This document shows positions 17,560 to 25,941 of a DNA stretch of 64,000 nt, one piece after another. Each line of letters opens with the position of its first letter. Within the stretch, counting starts at the first letter, position 1. The notes under the pieces were generated by a model. That model had not been told where the DNA came from. It did not search any database and saw nothing but the letters and a program-made list of their open reading frames with translations. The stretch comes from Alphaproteobacteria bacterium bin52 (GTDB taxonomy: Bacteria > Pseudomonadota > Alphaproteobacteria > Thalassobaculales > Thalassobaculaceae), in NCBI GenBank assembly GCA_002238645.1, contig MPMT01000009.1:1-64000 (forward strand). Reading direction: 5' to 3'. The position numbers and the translations under genes are program-made.

Positions 17560-18214
17560 GTGAGCCGCGCGGCCGGGCCGCCGCCCAGAGGGCCGCTGCT
17601 CCAAGAACCGCTGTTATCATTCCCTGCCAGGCTCCGATGGTGGTCAGCACGAGGCAGGACACCGCGAGCCACAGGGCCGGAATGACCACGAGCACCAACG
17701 CGTGCCGGCGGGTCAGGGACAGGATCCCGAGGGTTGCGAGCACCGTCGGGTCCGGCGCGATGCCGAAGGCTTCGCTCTCGAGCAGGGACCGCCCGTCAAG
17801 GATCGCGAGACCGGGGTAGAGACAGCAGGCGATGAGAATGACCGCGGCACCGGTCCGTGTCCTGATGTCGCGGATCGGCGCGAACTCCACCCGGTTTGCC
17901 AGGATGCACAGCAGGGCGCCCTGGAGCAGGAACGGCCAGACCAGCCAGTCCCCGGCCCAGTTGAGTGTACCGTAGCGATGCAGAACGAAGTTCCATCCGA
18001 CCCAGATCCAGCACCCGCCAAGCAGCAGCAGGACCGGATAGCCCCAGTGTTCCCCGGGGCTCCTGAGAAGCTTCAGGACCAGCGCCGCCCCGGCCACGGC
18101 GGCGACCAGCGGAACCGGCCAGAACACCAGGTTCTCATGGGCGAAGAGACGCCAGTATGCTTCGGCACCGAACGGGACCAGGTCACTGATCCGGTAGGTC
18201 CACCACTCGGTCAC
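17540..18214 (-). CDS. DUF6064-family membrane protein
   Basis: A 224-residue integral membrane protein with six or seven hydrophobic segments. It begins at the GTG at 18214 with VTEWWTYRISDLVPFGAEAY, the short amphipathic opening typical of the DUF6064 family, and a conserved NxxxWPxPL-type segment (HENLVFWPVPLV) follows. The function of the family is unknown. The start overlaps the stop of the aldo/keto reductase gene (GTGA), so it is the last gene of the BMP transporter series. The frame stays open further upstream, but that part lies inside the reductase gene and is not family-like. Confidence 0.75.
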   Translation of the reverse strand: MTEWWTYRISDLVPFGAEAYWRLFAHENLVFWPVPLVAAVAGAALVLKLLRSPGEHWGYPVLLLLGGCWIWVGWNFVLHRYGTLNWAGDWLVWPFLLQGALLCILANRVEFAPIRDIRTRTGAAVILIACCLYPGLAILDGRSLLESEAFGIAPDPTVLATLGILSLTRRHALVLVVIPALWLAVSCLVLTTIGAWQGMITAVLGAAALWAAARPRGSPTRPGP

Positions 18215-19092
18215 AGGCCCGCGACATGTGCCGCCATGCGCGAACGCATCGTGGCATCGGGCATCGGGCCGTGTTCGGCCGACTTGTTCTCGCGCAGGTG
18301 ATCGACCCTGCTGGTCGCCGGAATCGCCGCGCTGACGGCCGGGTGGCTGATGATGAACTTCAGCAGGAACTGCGGCCAGGTGCTGACGGCGATGTCCGCG
18401 GTCCATTCAGGCAGCGGCTTGCCCTCGAGCCGGTCCGGCAGCCAGCCCCGCCGGAACGGGCGATTGCACAGCACCCGGATCCCCCGCTCGTGCGCGAGCG
18501 GCAGCAGGCGTTCCTCCGCCTCCCGATCGAGGATGTTGTAGGTGAGCTGCACGAAGTCGATGGCGTGGTGTTCCATCACGGTTTCGAGTTCACGGTGCCG
18601 GCGGCCGTGCGAGGTGGTGATCCCGACATGGCCGAGCCTGCCCGCGGCCTTCATCTCGAACAGGATTTCGAGATTCGCCTCCCAGTCGAGCAGGTTGTGG
18701 ACCTGCAGCAGGTCGAAGCGGTCCACACCCCACAGCCGGGTGGTCTCGGCAATCTGTGCCGGGCCGCGGTCGGCGGAGGTCCAGACCTTGTCGGCGGAGA
18801 AGACCGAGGCCGGATGCCCGAGCCGGCCGAGGCCGTCACCGATGACCGCCTGGGCGGAACCGTACATCGGCGAACTGTCGATGACGCCGCCACCTTCCTC
18901 CACGAAGGCGGCCATGACCCGCGCGCACCGGTCGCGCAGCGCCGGGTCGTTGCCGACGTTGAAGGTGATCCAGCTTCCAAGCCCGACCGCGGGTATACCG
19001 GACGAGGGTCGCGCCGTTGTCGGTCTTCCCGATGCCAGCACGCCGAGTGCCGCGGCACCGGTCATCAACAGGTCGCGCCGGCTCGTGCGCAT
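18211..19092 (-). CDS. Tat-exported aldo/keto reductase
   Basis: A 293-residue aldo/keto reductase with an N-terminal twin-arginine signal: TSRRDLLMTGAAALGVLA follows the start Met. The TIM-barrel catalytic tetrad can be placed: Asp and Tyr in GVIDSSPMYGSAQ at about residue 70, Lys in FSADKVWT at about residue 97 and His in LLQVHNLLD at about residue 130. I chose the ATG at 19092 because CGGGAG is 7 bases upstream and the signal then begins at residue 2; a TTG at 19161 overlapping the upstream permease gene would bury the signal. Periplasmic export of an NAD(P)H-dependent fold is unusual, but related Tat-exported reductases exist. It follows the ABC importer genes and precedes the DUF6064 gene. 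Confidence 0.85.
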   Translation of the reverse strand: MRTSRRDLLMTGAAALGVLASGRPTTARPSSGIPAVGLGSWITFNVGNDPALRDRCARVMAAFVEEGGGVIDSSPMYGSAQAVIGDGLGRLGHPASVFSADKVWTSADRGPAQIAETTRLWGVDRFDLLQVHNLLDWEANLEILFEMKAAGRLGHVGITTSHGRRHRELETVMEHHAIDFVQLTYNILDREAEERLLPLAHERGIRVLCNRPFRRGWLPDRLEGKPLPEWTADIAVSTWPQFLLKFIISHPAVSAAIPATSRVDHLRENKSAEHGPMPDATMRSRMAAHVAGL

Positions 19093-19157
19093 CTTCGGCT
19101 CCCGCGCGGGTGAGGACCATCCGACGCTAGCAACCGGCGCGCCCGGCTCCAAGCGGT

Positions 19158-20132
19158 TCAACCTGTCCGTCCCGGTGGCCGGCCCAGCGCTCCCGGCGCC
19201 TCTGCACGGCCGAAGAAACCGGCAAGCAGGACGACGGTCAGCCCGTATGGCAGGACCGAGACCAGGGCGACGGGAACGGTACCAAGCAGTGGAACTTCAA
19301 GCCCGTGCAACCGCGGTGCCGCCGCATCAAGCACCCCGAACAGCAGGCAGGCGAACAGCACCGGCCACGGTTTCCAGCGTCCGAAGATCAGCGCAGCGAG
19401 TGCGAGAAATCCCTTGCCTGCGCTCATGTCGCGCACGAACCCGCCGCCGTGCCCGGTCGACAGGTAGGCCCCGGCGACACCGCACAGCACTCCCGCGATC
19501 AACAGTCCGCGGTAGCGAAGGACGGTGACCGAAACCCCGGCACTCTCGACCGCTTCGGGCAACTCGCCGGCAGCGCGCAGCCTCAGGCCGAACCGGGAGC
19601 GGTAGATGAGCCACCAGACCACCGGGACCGAGGCGAGTGCCAGGTAGACCGGCAGGGTATGGCCGGAGACGAGTTCTCCCCAGAACGGGCCCAGCACCGG
19701 TACCGCTGCAAGGGTCTCGGCGAAGGGCAGGGTGAGGGCGGGGAACCGGTCGTCAGACGCCAGCGGCGGAGTGTGGCCTCCCTGGCGGAACAGCGCGTTA
19801 CCGGCAACCACGGTCAGTCCGGCGGCGACGATGTTGATGGCCACTCCGGAGATGATCTGTTCGCCGCGGTGGGTGATGCAGGCAAATCCGTGCACCATGG
19901 AGAGCATGGTGGCGGCACAGACCGCGGCGGCGAGCCCGACCGCCACCGACCCGGTAAGCGTCACCGCGGCCGCGGCTGTAAAGGCGCCGGTGAGCAACTT
20001 GCCCTCGAGGGCAATGTTGATGACGCCGGAGCGTTCGGAAACCAAGCCCGCCATGGCGCACAGAATCAGTGGAGTGGCCAGTCTGAGTGCGCCGTCGAGC
20101 AGGCGAAGCAGATCAATCCACGTCTCAGCCAT
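19158..20132 (-). CDS. BMP-type ABC importer permease 2
   Basis: A 324-residue permease of the branched-chain-amino-acid/BMP superfamily (YufQ-like), with about nine membrane segments. Family markers are LRLATPLILCAMAGLVSERSG at about residue 17, followed by INIALEGKLL, the cytoplasmic RTHRGEQIISGVAINIVAAG-like loop near residue 90, and FGLRLRAAGELPEAVESAGVSV at about residue 185, the EAA-like ATPase contact. It pairs with the permease encoded just upstream (8-bp overlap). Importers of this type carry nucleosides, purine bases or related lipoprotein-delivered ligands. Confidence 0.9.
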   Translation of the reverse strand: MAETWIDLLRLLDGALRLATPLILCAMAGLVSERSGVINIALEGKLLTGAFTAAAAVTLTGSVAVGLAAAVCAATMLSMVHGFACITHRGEQIISGVAINIVAAGLTVVAGNALFRQGGHTPPLASDDRFPALTLPFAETLAAVPVLGPFWGELVSGHTLPVYLALASVPVVWWLIYRSRFGLRLRAAGELPEAVESAGVSVTVLRYRGLLIAGVLCGVAGAYLSTGHGGGFVRDMSAGKGFLALAALIFGRWKPWPVLFACLLFGVLDAAAPRLHGLEVPLLGTVPVALVSVLPYGLTVVLLAGFFGRAEAPGALGRPPGRTG

Positions 20133-21213
20133 CGCGCACCGCCCGCGCCAGGACCAGCCGTGTCATCCACGGTGTGAACATTCCCGCAAGCGCGCCCGAG
20201 AACAGGATGATCAGTCCCTGGATCACCAGCACGAGGTCGGTGGTGATGGTCTCGAACTCGAAATTGAGCTCGGCTCCGCCCTGGAACAGGGCGCCGAACA
20301 GCAGGCTGGCGGCACAGATGCCGGCCGGGTGATTCCGTCCCATCAGTGCCACCGCGATGCCGGTGAAACCGTACCCGGCCGAGAAATTGAGGATCAGCTT
20401 GTGCTGCACCCCGAGAATCTCGTTGAGCGCCATGCCTCCCGCCAGCGCGCCGGAGATCAGCAGGGTGACCACGATCATCCGTCGGATCGGGATACCCGCG
20501 TAGCGGGCTGCCTCCCTGCTGTGGCCAAGCGCGCGCAGGGCGTAGCCGAACCTGGTGCGCCATACCAGTACCCAGACCCCGGCGGCTGCGAGCAACGCGA
20601 TCACGATCGAGACGTTGAGCGGTGAACGCGCGATGCCGATGGAGCCGAGCAGGTCGTGCAGGTAGGGCAGGGCCGCGTCCTCGGCAAACCGACGTGTCTG
20701 TGGCGAGCCGCGGCCCGGCTCCTTGAGCGGGCCCGACAGCAGCCAGACCATCAGGCCGGATGCGAGAAAGTTGAACATGATGGTCGTGATCACGACATGG
20801 CTGCCGCGCCACGCCTGCAGGACGCCGGGGACCAGCACCCAGGCGGCCCCGAACACCGGCGCCGCAAGACACGCGATCGCCACGACGAGGACGGGCGGGA
20901 GCGTCGGATCGAGCAGCAGGCAGGTGAGGCCCACCCCGAGGCCGCCCAGGGTCGCCTGTCCCTCGGCTCCGATCGAGAACAGGCGGGCCTGGAAGGCGAC
21001 AGCGGCCGCAAGCCCGGTAAACAGCATGTTGGTGGCGTAGTAGAGGGTGTAGCCGAGCGTCTCGGCCGAGAACGCGCCGCTGATCAGGACCCGGAGGACC
21101 CGGAACGGATTCTCGCCGATCAGGACCACCACGATCCCTGCGGTCACCAGTGCGAGCAGCAGGTTGATCGCAGGCAGGAGGCCGATGTCGATCCAGCGCG
21201 GAAGCGGCGTCAC
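20125..21213 (-). CDS. BMP-type ABC importer permease 1
   Basis: A 362-residue permease (YufP-like) with eight to ten membrane segments. It shows the AVAFQARLFSIGAEGQATLGGLG motif near residue 85, the HVVITTIMFNFLASGLMVWLLSGPL segment near residue 145, and the ATPase-contact loop FGYALRALGHSREAARYAGI near residue 225. It starts with a 4-bp ATGA overlap after the ATPase gene and overlaps the second permease gene by 8 bp, so the subunits are translationally coupled. Confidence 0.9.
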   Translation of the reverse strand: MTPLPRWIDIGLLPAINLLLALVTAGIVVVLIGENPFRVLRVLISGAFSAETLGYTLYYATNMLFTGLAAAVAFQARLFSIGAEGQATLGGLGVGLTCLLLDPTLPPVLVVAIACLAAPVFGAAWVLVPGVLQAWRGSHVVITTIMFNFLASGLMVWLLSGPLKEPGRGSPQTRRFAEDAALPYLHDLLGSIGIARSPLNVSIVIALLAAAGVWVLVWRTRFGYALRALGHSREAARYAGIPIRRMIVVTLLISGALAGGMALNEILGVQHKLILNFSAGYGFTGIAVALMGRNHPAGICAASLLFGALFQGGAELNFEFETITTDLVLVIQGLIILFSGALAGMFTPWMTRLVLARAVRDG

Positions 21214-22745
21214 GCTGTGGCCCCGCCGCCAAGGCCGGCCATCATCATCCCCACGACCGACCGGTCGGCGCTCCTGGTTTCAAGCGGGCCGGCGAGCCGT
21301 CCGGAGCACAGTGTGACGATCCGGTCGGACAGCGCGAAGATCTCGTCGAGATCGGCCGAGACCAGCAGCAGGGCGCACCCCCGGTTCCTGAGCTCGATGA
21401 TCCGGGAGTGAATGAGGGCGATGGTCGCGATGTCGACGCCCCGGGTCGGCTGACCGAGCAGGAGGATCGGCGGGTTCTCCGCGGTTTCGCGGGCCACCAC
21501 GACCTTCTGCTGATTACCGCCCGAGAGCACCCCCGCCGGCCGGTCCGCGACAGGCGGGCGGATATCGAAGTCGCCAATCATCGTCTCGGCGCGCGCTTGC
21601 AGGACGGCGGGTCGCACCAGCGTGCCGGGACCGCACCGTTCCAGTCGGCCGAGGACCGCGTTCTCGCGGATGTCGAACGGCAGGACCAGGCCCTGGCGCT
21701 GCCGGTCCTCGGGCACGTGGGAAACACCGAGCGACCGCATCTCGGCCGGGCTTGCGGGATGGGCGTGATCGATCCGACGCCCGCCGACGCTCACGTTGCC
21801 GGCGGAAACCGGCCGCATGCCGGCAAGGACCTCGAGCAGTTCCGACTGGCCGTTGCCGGAAACCCCGGCGAGGCCGAGGATCTCTCCCGCCCGCAACGAG
21901 AAGCTCACGTCCGTCAGCCTGACGCCGCCCGCGTCCCGGACGCCAAGACCGGAGACCTCAAGCACGGTGCGGACCTTGACCGCCGCTTTCTCCTCGCCAT
22001 CCGCCGGCAGGTCATGGCCGACCATCAGGGTCGCGAGCTCGTCCGCACTGGTGTCTTTCACGTCGCGCTCGGCGACGAGCTGTCCCGAACGCATCACCGA
22101 GACCCGGTCGCACACCGTCATGATCTCGTGAAGCTTGTGAGTGATCAGCACGACGGTCGCACCGGACGCGCGCATGCGGTCGAGCAATGTCAGCAGCTGT
22201 TCGGTTTCGTGCGGGGCGAGGGCGCCGGTCGGCTCATCGAGTAACAGGATCCGTGCGCCCCTGTAGAGCGCCTTCAGGATCTCGACCCTCTGACGCACCC
22301 CGACCGGCAGGTCGTCGACGGTGGCATCGGGATCGATGTCGAGACCGTGTTCCCGGCACACCCCGGCGAGGCGGACCCGCGCCCGGGCGAGACCGGGTCC
22401 AAGCCGGAAACCGGCTTCCAGTCCGAGCACGATGTTCTCGAGCGCGCTGAAGCCCGGCACCAGCATGAAGTGCTGGTGCACCATGCCGATGCCGTGGCCG
22501 ATGGCGTCGACCGGACGCAGGTTGTTTACCGGTGCGCCATCGATCTCGATTGTGCCGGAGTCGGGCGTGTGCAGTCCGAAGATGATCGAGGCGAGTGTCG
22601 ACTTGCCGGCTCCGTTCTCGCCGATGATGCCGTGGACGGTCCCCGGCATCACGTCGAGATCGACACCGCGGGCGGCCTGAACGGTCCCGAAGCGTTTGGA
22701 GATGTTGCGCAGGCGCAGCGCCGGGACCGCCACGCCGGGCCTCAC
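21210..22745 (-). CDS. BMP-type ABC importer ATPase, tandem domains
   Basis: A 511-residue double ATPase (YufO/RbsA-like layout). Domain 1 has Walker A GENGAGKST at about residue 42 and Walker B ILLLDEPTGAL at about residue 165. Domain 2 starts at about residue 265; its P-loop is degenerate (GVSGNGQSELLEVL), as is usual for this group, while its signature motif LSGGNQQKVVVAR and Walker B LLLGQPTRGVDI are kept. It energises the two permeases encoded downstream. The start overlaps the stop of the binding-protein gene by 4 bp. Confidence 0.93.
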   Translation of the reverse strand: MRPGVAVPALRLRNISKRFGTVQAARGVDLDVMPGTVHGIIGENGAGKSTLASIIFGLHTPDSGTIEIDGAPVNNLRPVDAIGHGIGMVHQHFMLVPGFSALENIVLGLEAGFRLGPGLARARVRLAGVCREHGLDIDPDATVDDLPVGVRQRVEILKALYRGARILLLDEPTGALAPHETEQLLTLLDRMRASGATVVLITHKLHEIMTVCDRVSVMRSGQLVAERDVKDTSADELATLMVGHDLPADGEEKAAVKVRTVLEVSGLGVRDAGGVRLTDVSFSLRAGEILGLAGVSGNGQSELLEVLAGMRPVSAGNVSVGGRRIDHAHPASPAEMRSLGVSHVPEDRQRQGLVLPFDIRENAVLGRLERCGPGTLVRPAVLQARAETMIGDFDIRPPVADRPAGVLSGGNQQKVVVARETAENPPILLLGQPTRGVDIATIALIHSRIIELRNRGCALLLVSADLDEIFALSDRIVTLCSGRLAGPLETRSADRSVVGMMMAGLGGGATA

Positions 22746-23746
22746 CCGGGGCAGGTGGAGTCCGTGGTGTAGTCGTGAACCCGGGTTGCACCGGAGATGA
22801 TGTCGGCCCGGGCCTTCTCGATCGAGGTGCGCATCTCTTCGCTCACGAGTGGTGTATTGTGTTCGTCGAGTGCCCAGTCAACGCCGCCTTCCGCGAGCCC
22901 CAGTACGTTGACGCCGGCGGTGAAACGCCCGTTCATGGCGTCGACCAGAGTCCGGTAGGTCGCAATGTCGACACGCTTGAGCATCGAGGTGAGCACCGAG
23001 CCCGGCGCCATGCCGTTCTGGTTCGAGTCGACCCCGATCGCAAGCCGGCCGGCCTCCACCGCGGTCTGGATCACCGCGGTGCCGCTTGCGCCGGCCGCGT
23101 GGTAGATGACATCGGCATCGCGATCGAACTGGGAGCGGGCGAGCTCGGTGGCCCGGGTGGGATCGTTCCAGGCCGAGGGGGTGGTCCCGATCATGGCCTG
23201 GAGCACCGTGACATCGCTGCGTGCGGCGCGTACGCCCTGAACGTACCCGCACTGGAACTTGCGGATCAGCGGGATGTCCATTCCGCCGATGAACCCGACG
23301 GTCCCGGTCTTGCTGGCCAGCGCCGCCGCGACCCCGACCAGGTAGCTGCCCTCGTGTTCCTTGAAGGCGTACTGACGCAGGTTTGGCCGGTCGAGCCAGG
23401 ACACGTCGATGATCGCGAACTGCCGGTCGGGATGATCGGCCGCGACGGCATCGATGGCATCGGCCTGGGAGAAACCGACCGCGATCACCAGTGTCGCACC
23501 GCGTTGCACCAGACGTCGCATCGCCTGTTCCCGCTGGGCCTCGTTGGTGATCTGGAACTCGGTAACGGCGATCCCGGTCTCCGCAGTGAACTTCTCGACA
23601 CCGTTCCAGACGCTCTCGTTGAAGCTCTTGTCGAACTTGGTGCCGACGTCGTAGACGACGGCCGGCCTGTACTCCAGGGCCATGCCGGGCGACGCCAGTA
23701 GCGCCAGGGCCAGGCCGAGGACAACTCGGCGGATCAACTGTCGCAT
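22742..23746 (-). CDS. BMP-family periplasmic binding protein
   Basis: A 334-residue substrate-binding protein of the basic membrane protein (Med/PnrA-like) family. It starts at the ATG at 23746, 4 bases after AGGAGG, with a Sec signal peptide RRVVLGLALALLASPGMA cleaved before LEYRPA. There is no lipobox Cys, so it should be free in the periplasm. Family motifs are VGTKFDKSFNESVWNGVEKF, VIAVGFSQADAI, GFIGGMDIPLIRKFQCGYVQG and VIYHAAGASGTAVIQTA. Ligands in the family are purine nucleosides or related compounds. The open frame continues upstream without a stop into a transposase remnant; that fusion is probably a gene-prediction artefact because the signal peptide would become internal. Confidence 0.9.
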   Translation of the reverse strand: MRQLIRRVVLGLALALLASPGMALEYRPAVVYDVGTKFDKSFNESVWNGVEKFTAETGIAVTEFQITNEAQREQAMRRLVQRGATLVIAVGFSQADAIDAVAADHPDRQFAIIDVSWLDRPNLRQYAFKEHEGSYLVGVAAALASKTGTVGFIGGMDIPLIRKFQCGYVQGVRAARSDVTVLQAMIGTTPSAWNDPTRATELARSQFDRDADVIYHAAGASGTAVIQTAVEAGRLAIGVDSNQNGMAPGSVLTSMLKRVDIATYRTLVDAMNGRFTAGVNVLGLAEGGVDWALDEHNTPLVSEEMRTSIEKARADIISGATRVHDYTTDSTCPG

Positions 23747-24442
23747 CGGGCCTCCTGGGCGCTCATCGCCAGCTCGTTGCGGGAGGCGCAAGATATCATT
23801 CCGCCGGAATGTCTTCCACATCTGTCGCCGCGCCCGATTACAGGGCAGCTCGTCACCGCGCATCTGCTCGCCGTAGCGTTCGTCCTCTTCGGCATCGACC
23901 GCGCCCGCGTTGTCCAACAGTCGCCGCATCTCCTCCTTCAGCCGAGCCTCCTCCTTCAATATCCGACCGTAGCTCATCGCCTTGCGCCTGCTCGCATTCG
24001 CTCGCACCTTCGTCCCGTCCACCGACAGCGTCCCGAACCGCACCACCCCCATCTCGCGCGCCACCGGCACCACCTCGACCAACATCCGCTCGAACTCCTC
24101 GAGATGACACCGACGAAACTCACCAATCGTGCGGTGCCGGAGGAAGTTCTCCGCCCCCAGGACCCGAAACGCCACATCCTCCTCGAGCTTCCTCGCAATG
24201 GCTCGCGAGGAGAACACCCCGTCGCATGGGCCCAAATTCAGAACCTTCCCCATCAACGACGGCTCGTAGGGGGCGTTGCGACGACCGTCACCCTCATACG
24301 GCGCATAGAACGCGCACGGGTCGAGCGCATCGACCAGGTCGTTGACGTGATGGGCCAGATGTCCCGACACGAGTCACTCGCGAACGCCGGGCGACAACAC
24401 CAGCAACTGGTCCGGCTGACAGGGACGGAACGTCGTGGGCAT
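23747..24442 (-). pseudogene. IS1182-type transposase remnant with premature stop
   Basis: The remnant starts at the ATG at 24442 with MPTTFRPCQPDQLLVLSPG and reads to VRE before a TGA at 24374-24376. The same frame continues as LVSGHLAHHVNDLVDAL, GVFSSRAIARKLEEDVAFRVLGAENFLRHRTIGEFRR and LSVDGTKVRANASRRKAMSYGRI. These match the N-terminal half of IS1182/IS5-superfamily transposases, where the stop position would be a Trp, so a single TGG-to-TGA change explains it. The C-terminal catalytic half is missing: similarity fades after about residue 220 (GDELPCNRARRQ), and the frame then runs into the BMP binding-protein gene. Confidence 0.85.
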
Positions 24443-24480
24443 CCAACCTATCCTCCATCGGGAACACCGAGATGAGTTCA

Positions 24481-24543
24481 CACTATCGACCCGTTTAGAA
24501 AAAATTCCCTGCGACCGACCACTCCTACGGCGCAGGCTCCCAG
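24481..24543 (+). repeat. 63-bp direct repeat, left copy (probable IS end)
   Basis: This stretch matches 31723-31785 in the same orientation at 51 of 63 positions without a gap, by my hand alignment. It lies upstream of the transposase remnant and should be the outer end of that element. Similarity stops right after CTCCCAG in both copies. It is clearly AT-richer than the neighbouring chromosome (a run of A residues in the middle). See the matching copy after hyuB. Confidence 0.75.
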
Positions 24544-24565
24544 CGACACATGGTTCCGGCGGGAC

Positions 24566-24571
24566 TTGACA
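24566..24571 (+). promoter_or_regulatory. Consensus -35 hexamer upstream of dctP
   Basis: TTGACA occurs 22 bases beyond the end of the left repeat and 124 bases before the dctP start. No good -10 is found at 16-18 bases (best reading TTGCTC or TCGATT), so the promoter call is tentative. The rest of 24572-24694 holds no gene; GGAGGG at 24685-24690 serves as the dctP ribosome-binding site. Confidence 0.3.
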
Positions 24572-24694
24572 AGTTTCGTGACGTGTGCCTTGCTCGATTC
24601 TGGGCGTTCGGCAGCCGGGTGTATGGTGGCCTATGGATGCGCGACGGCAATAACGACGATTGCCACCAAAAGTTAACTTGGTTGGAGGGACGTC

Positions 24695-25723
24695 ATGATG
24701 ATGCGAAGAAGAAGCTTTATCGGGATTCTGTCGACAGTCGCAGTGGGGGCACTCGCGTTTGCCGCGCCGGGTAAAGCGGCGGAGTTTAATTGGCGCATGC
24801 AGAGCAACTTGGCGGCGGGTGAACCCGGCTACGAGTCGGTTAGAATTTACTTTGCCGAGACCCTCGAAAAGATGTCGGCCGGCCGCTTGAAAATCCAGTT
24901 GTTTCCCGTCGGCGCCTTGTTCCCGGTGAAAGAAGGCCTCGAAGCCGTCGGCAGTGGCATCGTCGAAATCGGCATGATGACTGGCGGCTACTTCTCGGGC
25001 AAGCTCGGACCGATCGCTACGCTGGAGTCCGGGGTGCCGGGTGCTGAGCGGAGCCCGATCGAGCGCTATGCATTCTTCTACCGGAAAGGCTTCATCGACC
25101 TGGCACGGGAGGCATACGACAAGTACAATATTCACTACTTGGCGCCGCATCTCTCGCCTTCTTGGGACATCATTTCGAAAAAGCCACTTCGCAGCGCTGC
25201 CGACTTTGACGGTTTAAAAATCCGGACGTTCGGGATCGAAGCCAAGTGGTACGAATCGATGGGTGCATCGGCCGTCTTCCTGGGCGGTGCGGAAGTCTAT
25301 ACTGGTCTTGCCACCGGTGTCGTCGACGCTGTTCGCTGGGGCAGTCCGCATGCCAATCTGAAAAAGTCCTTGCACGAGGTCGGAAAGTTCTACATCCAAC
25401 CGTCTCCAATGCCGGCGCCGAACAACAATTTCCTGATCCATAAAGAGGCTTGGGAATCGTTGCCAGCCGACATTCAGGAAATGATGAGACAGGCGGCAAA
25501 GTTGGCGTCACTGGACTACATGGCACGTGGCGCGCAACTCGACGCGAGTGCGACCAAGACCATGAAAGAGTCGGGCATCGAGTTCGTCCATATCCCGGCC
25601 GATGAATGGAGCAAGATGGAGCAGAACGTCCGCGTACTGTGGGCGGAGTACGCAAAGGAGGATGACCTTTCCGCCCGTGCGGTCGAGATGCTCCAGGAAT
25701 ACCTGATCGAGCTTGGACGCTAG
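24695..25723 (+). CDS. dctP: TRAP transporter solute-binding protein
   Basis: A 342-residue DctP-family periplasmic binding protein. It has a Sec/Tat-like signal (MMMRRRSFIGILSTVAVG) cleaved after about residue 28 (GKAAEFNWRMQ). Family features follow: the ETLEKMSAGRLKIQLFPVGAL segment, LKIRTFGIEAKWYESMGASAVFLGGAEVYTGLATGVVDAVRWG, which contains the conserved Arg that binds a substrate carboxylate, and the C-terminal helix EYLIELG. GGAGGG is 5 bases before the ATG. Codon and base composition are less GC-rich than in the chromosomal genes on either side. It is the first gene of dctP-dctQ-dctM-hyuA-hyuB, so the ligand is likely the substrate of the HyuAB enzyme or its precursor. Confidence 0.93.
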   Translation: MMMRRRSFIGILSTVAVGALAFAAPGKAAEFNWRMQSNLAAGEPGYESVRIYFAETLEKMSAGRLKIQLFPVGALFPVKEGLEAVGSGIVEIGMMTGGYFSGKLGPIATLESGVPGAERSPIERYAFFYRKGFIDLAREAYDKYNIHYLAPHLSPSWDIISKKPLRSAADFDGLKIRTFGIEAKWYESMGASAVFLGGAEVYTGLATGVVDAVRWGSPHANLKKSLHEVGKFYIQPSPMPAPNNNFLIHKEAWESLPADIQEMMRQAAKLASLDYMARGAQLDASATKTMKESGIEFVHIPADEWSKMEQNVRVLWAEYAKEDDLSARAVEMLQEYLIELGR

Positions 25724-25811
25724 GTTTCCCCTAGAATCCGGCCACGGTGGATGCAACCGGCGGGTCCAAATGGCCTGAAGCATGTCGTAGAAACATGTGC
25801 CGGTGGGTCAC

Positions 25812-25900
25812 CGCCTGCTCCGCCTCAAGCGCCTGCTCCGCCTCAAGCGCCTGCTCCGCCTCAAGCGCCTGCTCCGCCTCAAGCGCCTGCTCCGCCTCAT
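25812..25900 (+). repeat. Five tandem 18-bp units upstream of dctQ
   Basis: Four perfect copies of an 18-base unit (CGCCTGCTCCGCCTCAAG) run from 25812 to 25883. A fifth copy, from 25884, is identical until its last two bases, where CAT replaces CAAG. They fill most of the gap between dctP and dctQ. The unit is a multiple of three, and an open frame from 25747 passes through all units into dctQ, giving an Ala-Cys-Ser-Ala-Ser-Ser period. A recent slippage origin is likely because the copies have not diverged. Confidence 0.9.
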
Positions 25901-25941
25901 ATGTGTCGAGGCGTGGTCATGACGAACGGCAGGACCCGGCA

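Noticed and set aside
22742-24370. A 542-residue frame joining transposase and BMP binding protein
   Set aside because: The signal peptide and AGGAGG at 23746 mark the real gene start; the upstream part is an IS remnant, so they are reported separately.
25812-25900. CRISPR array
   Set aside because: The 18-base units are directly adjacent with no spacers, and no cas genes are present.
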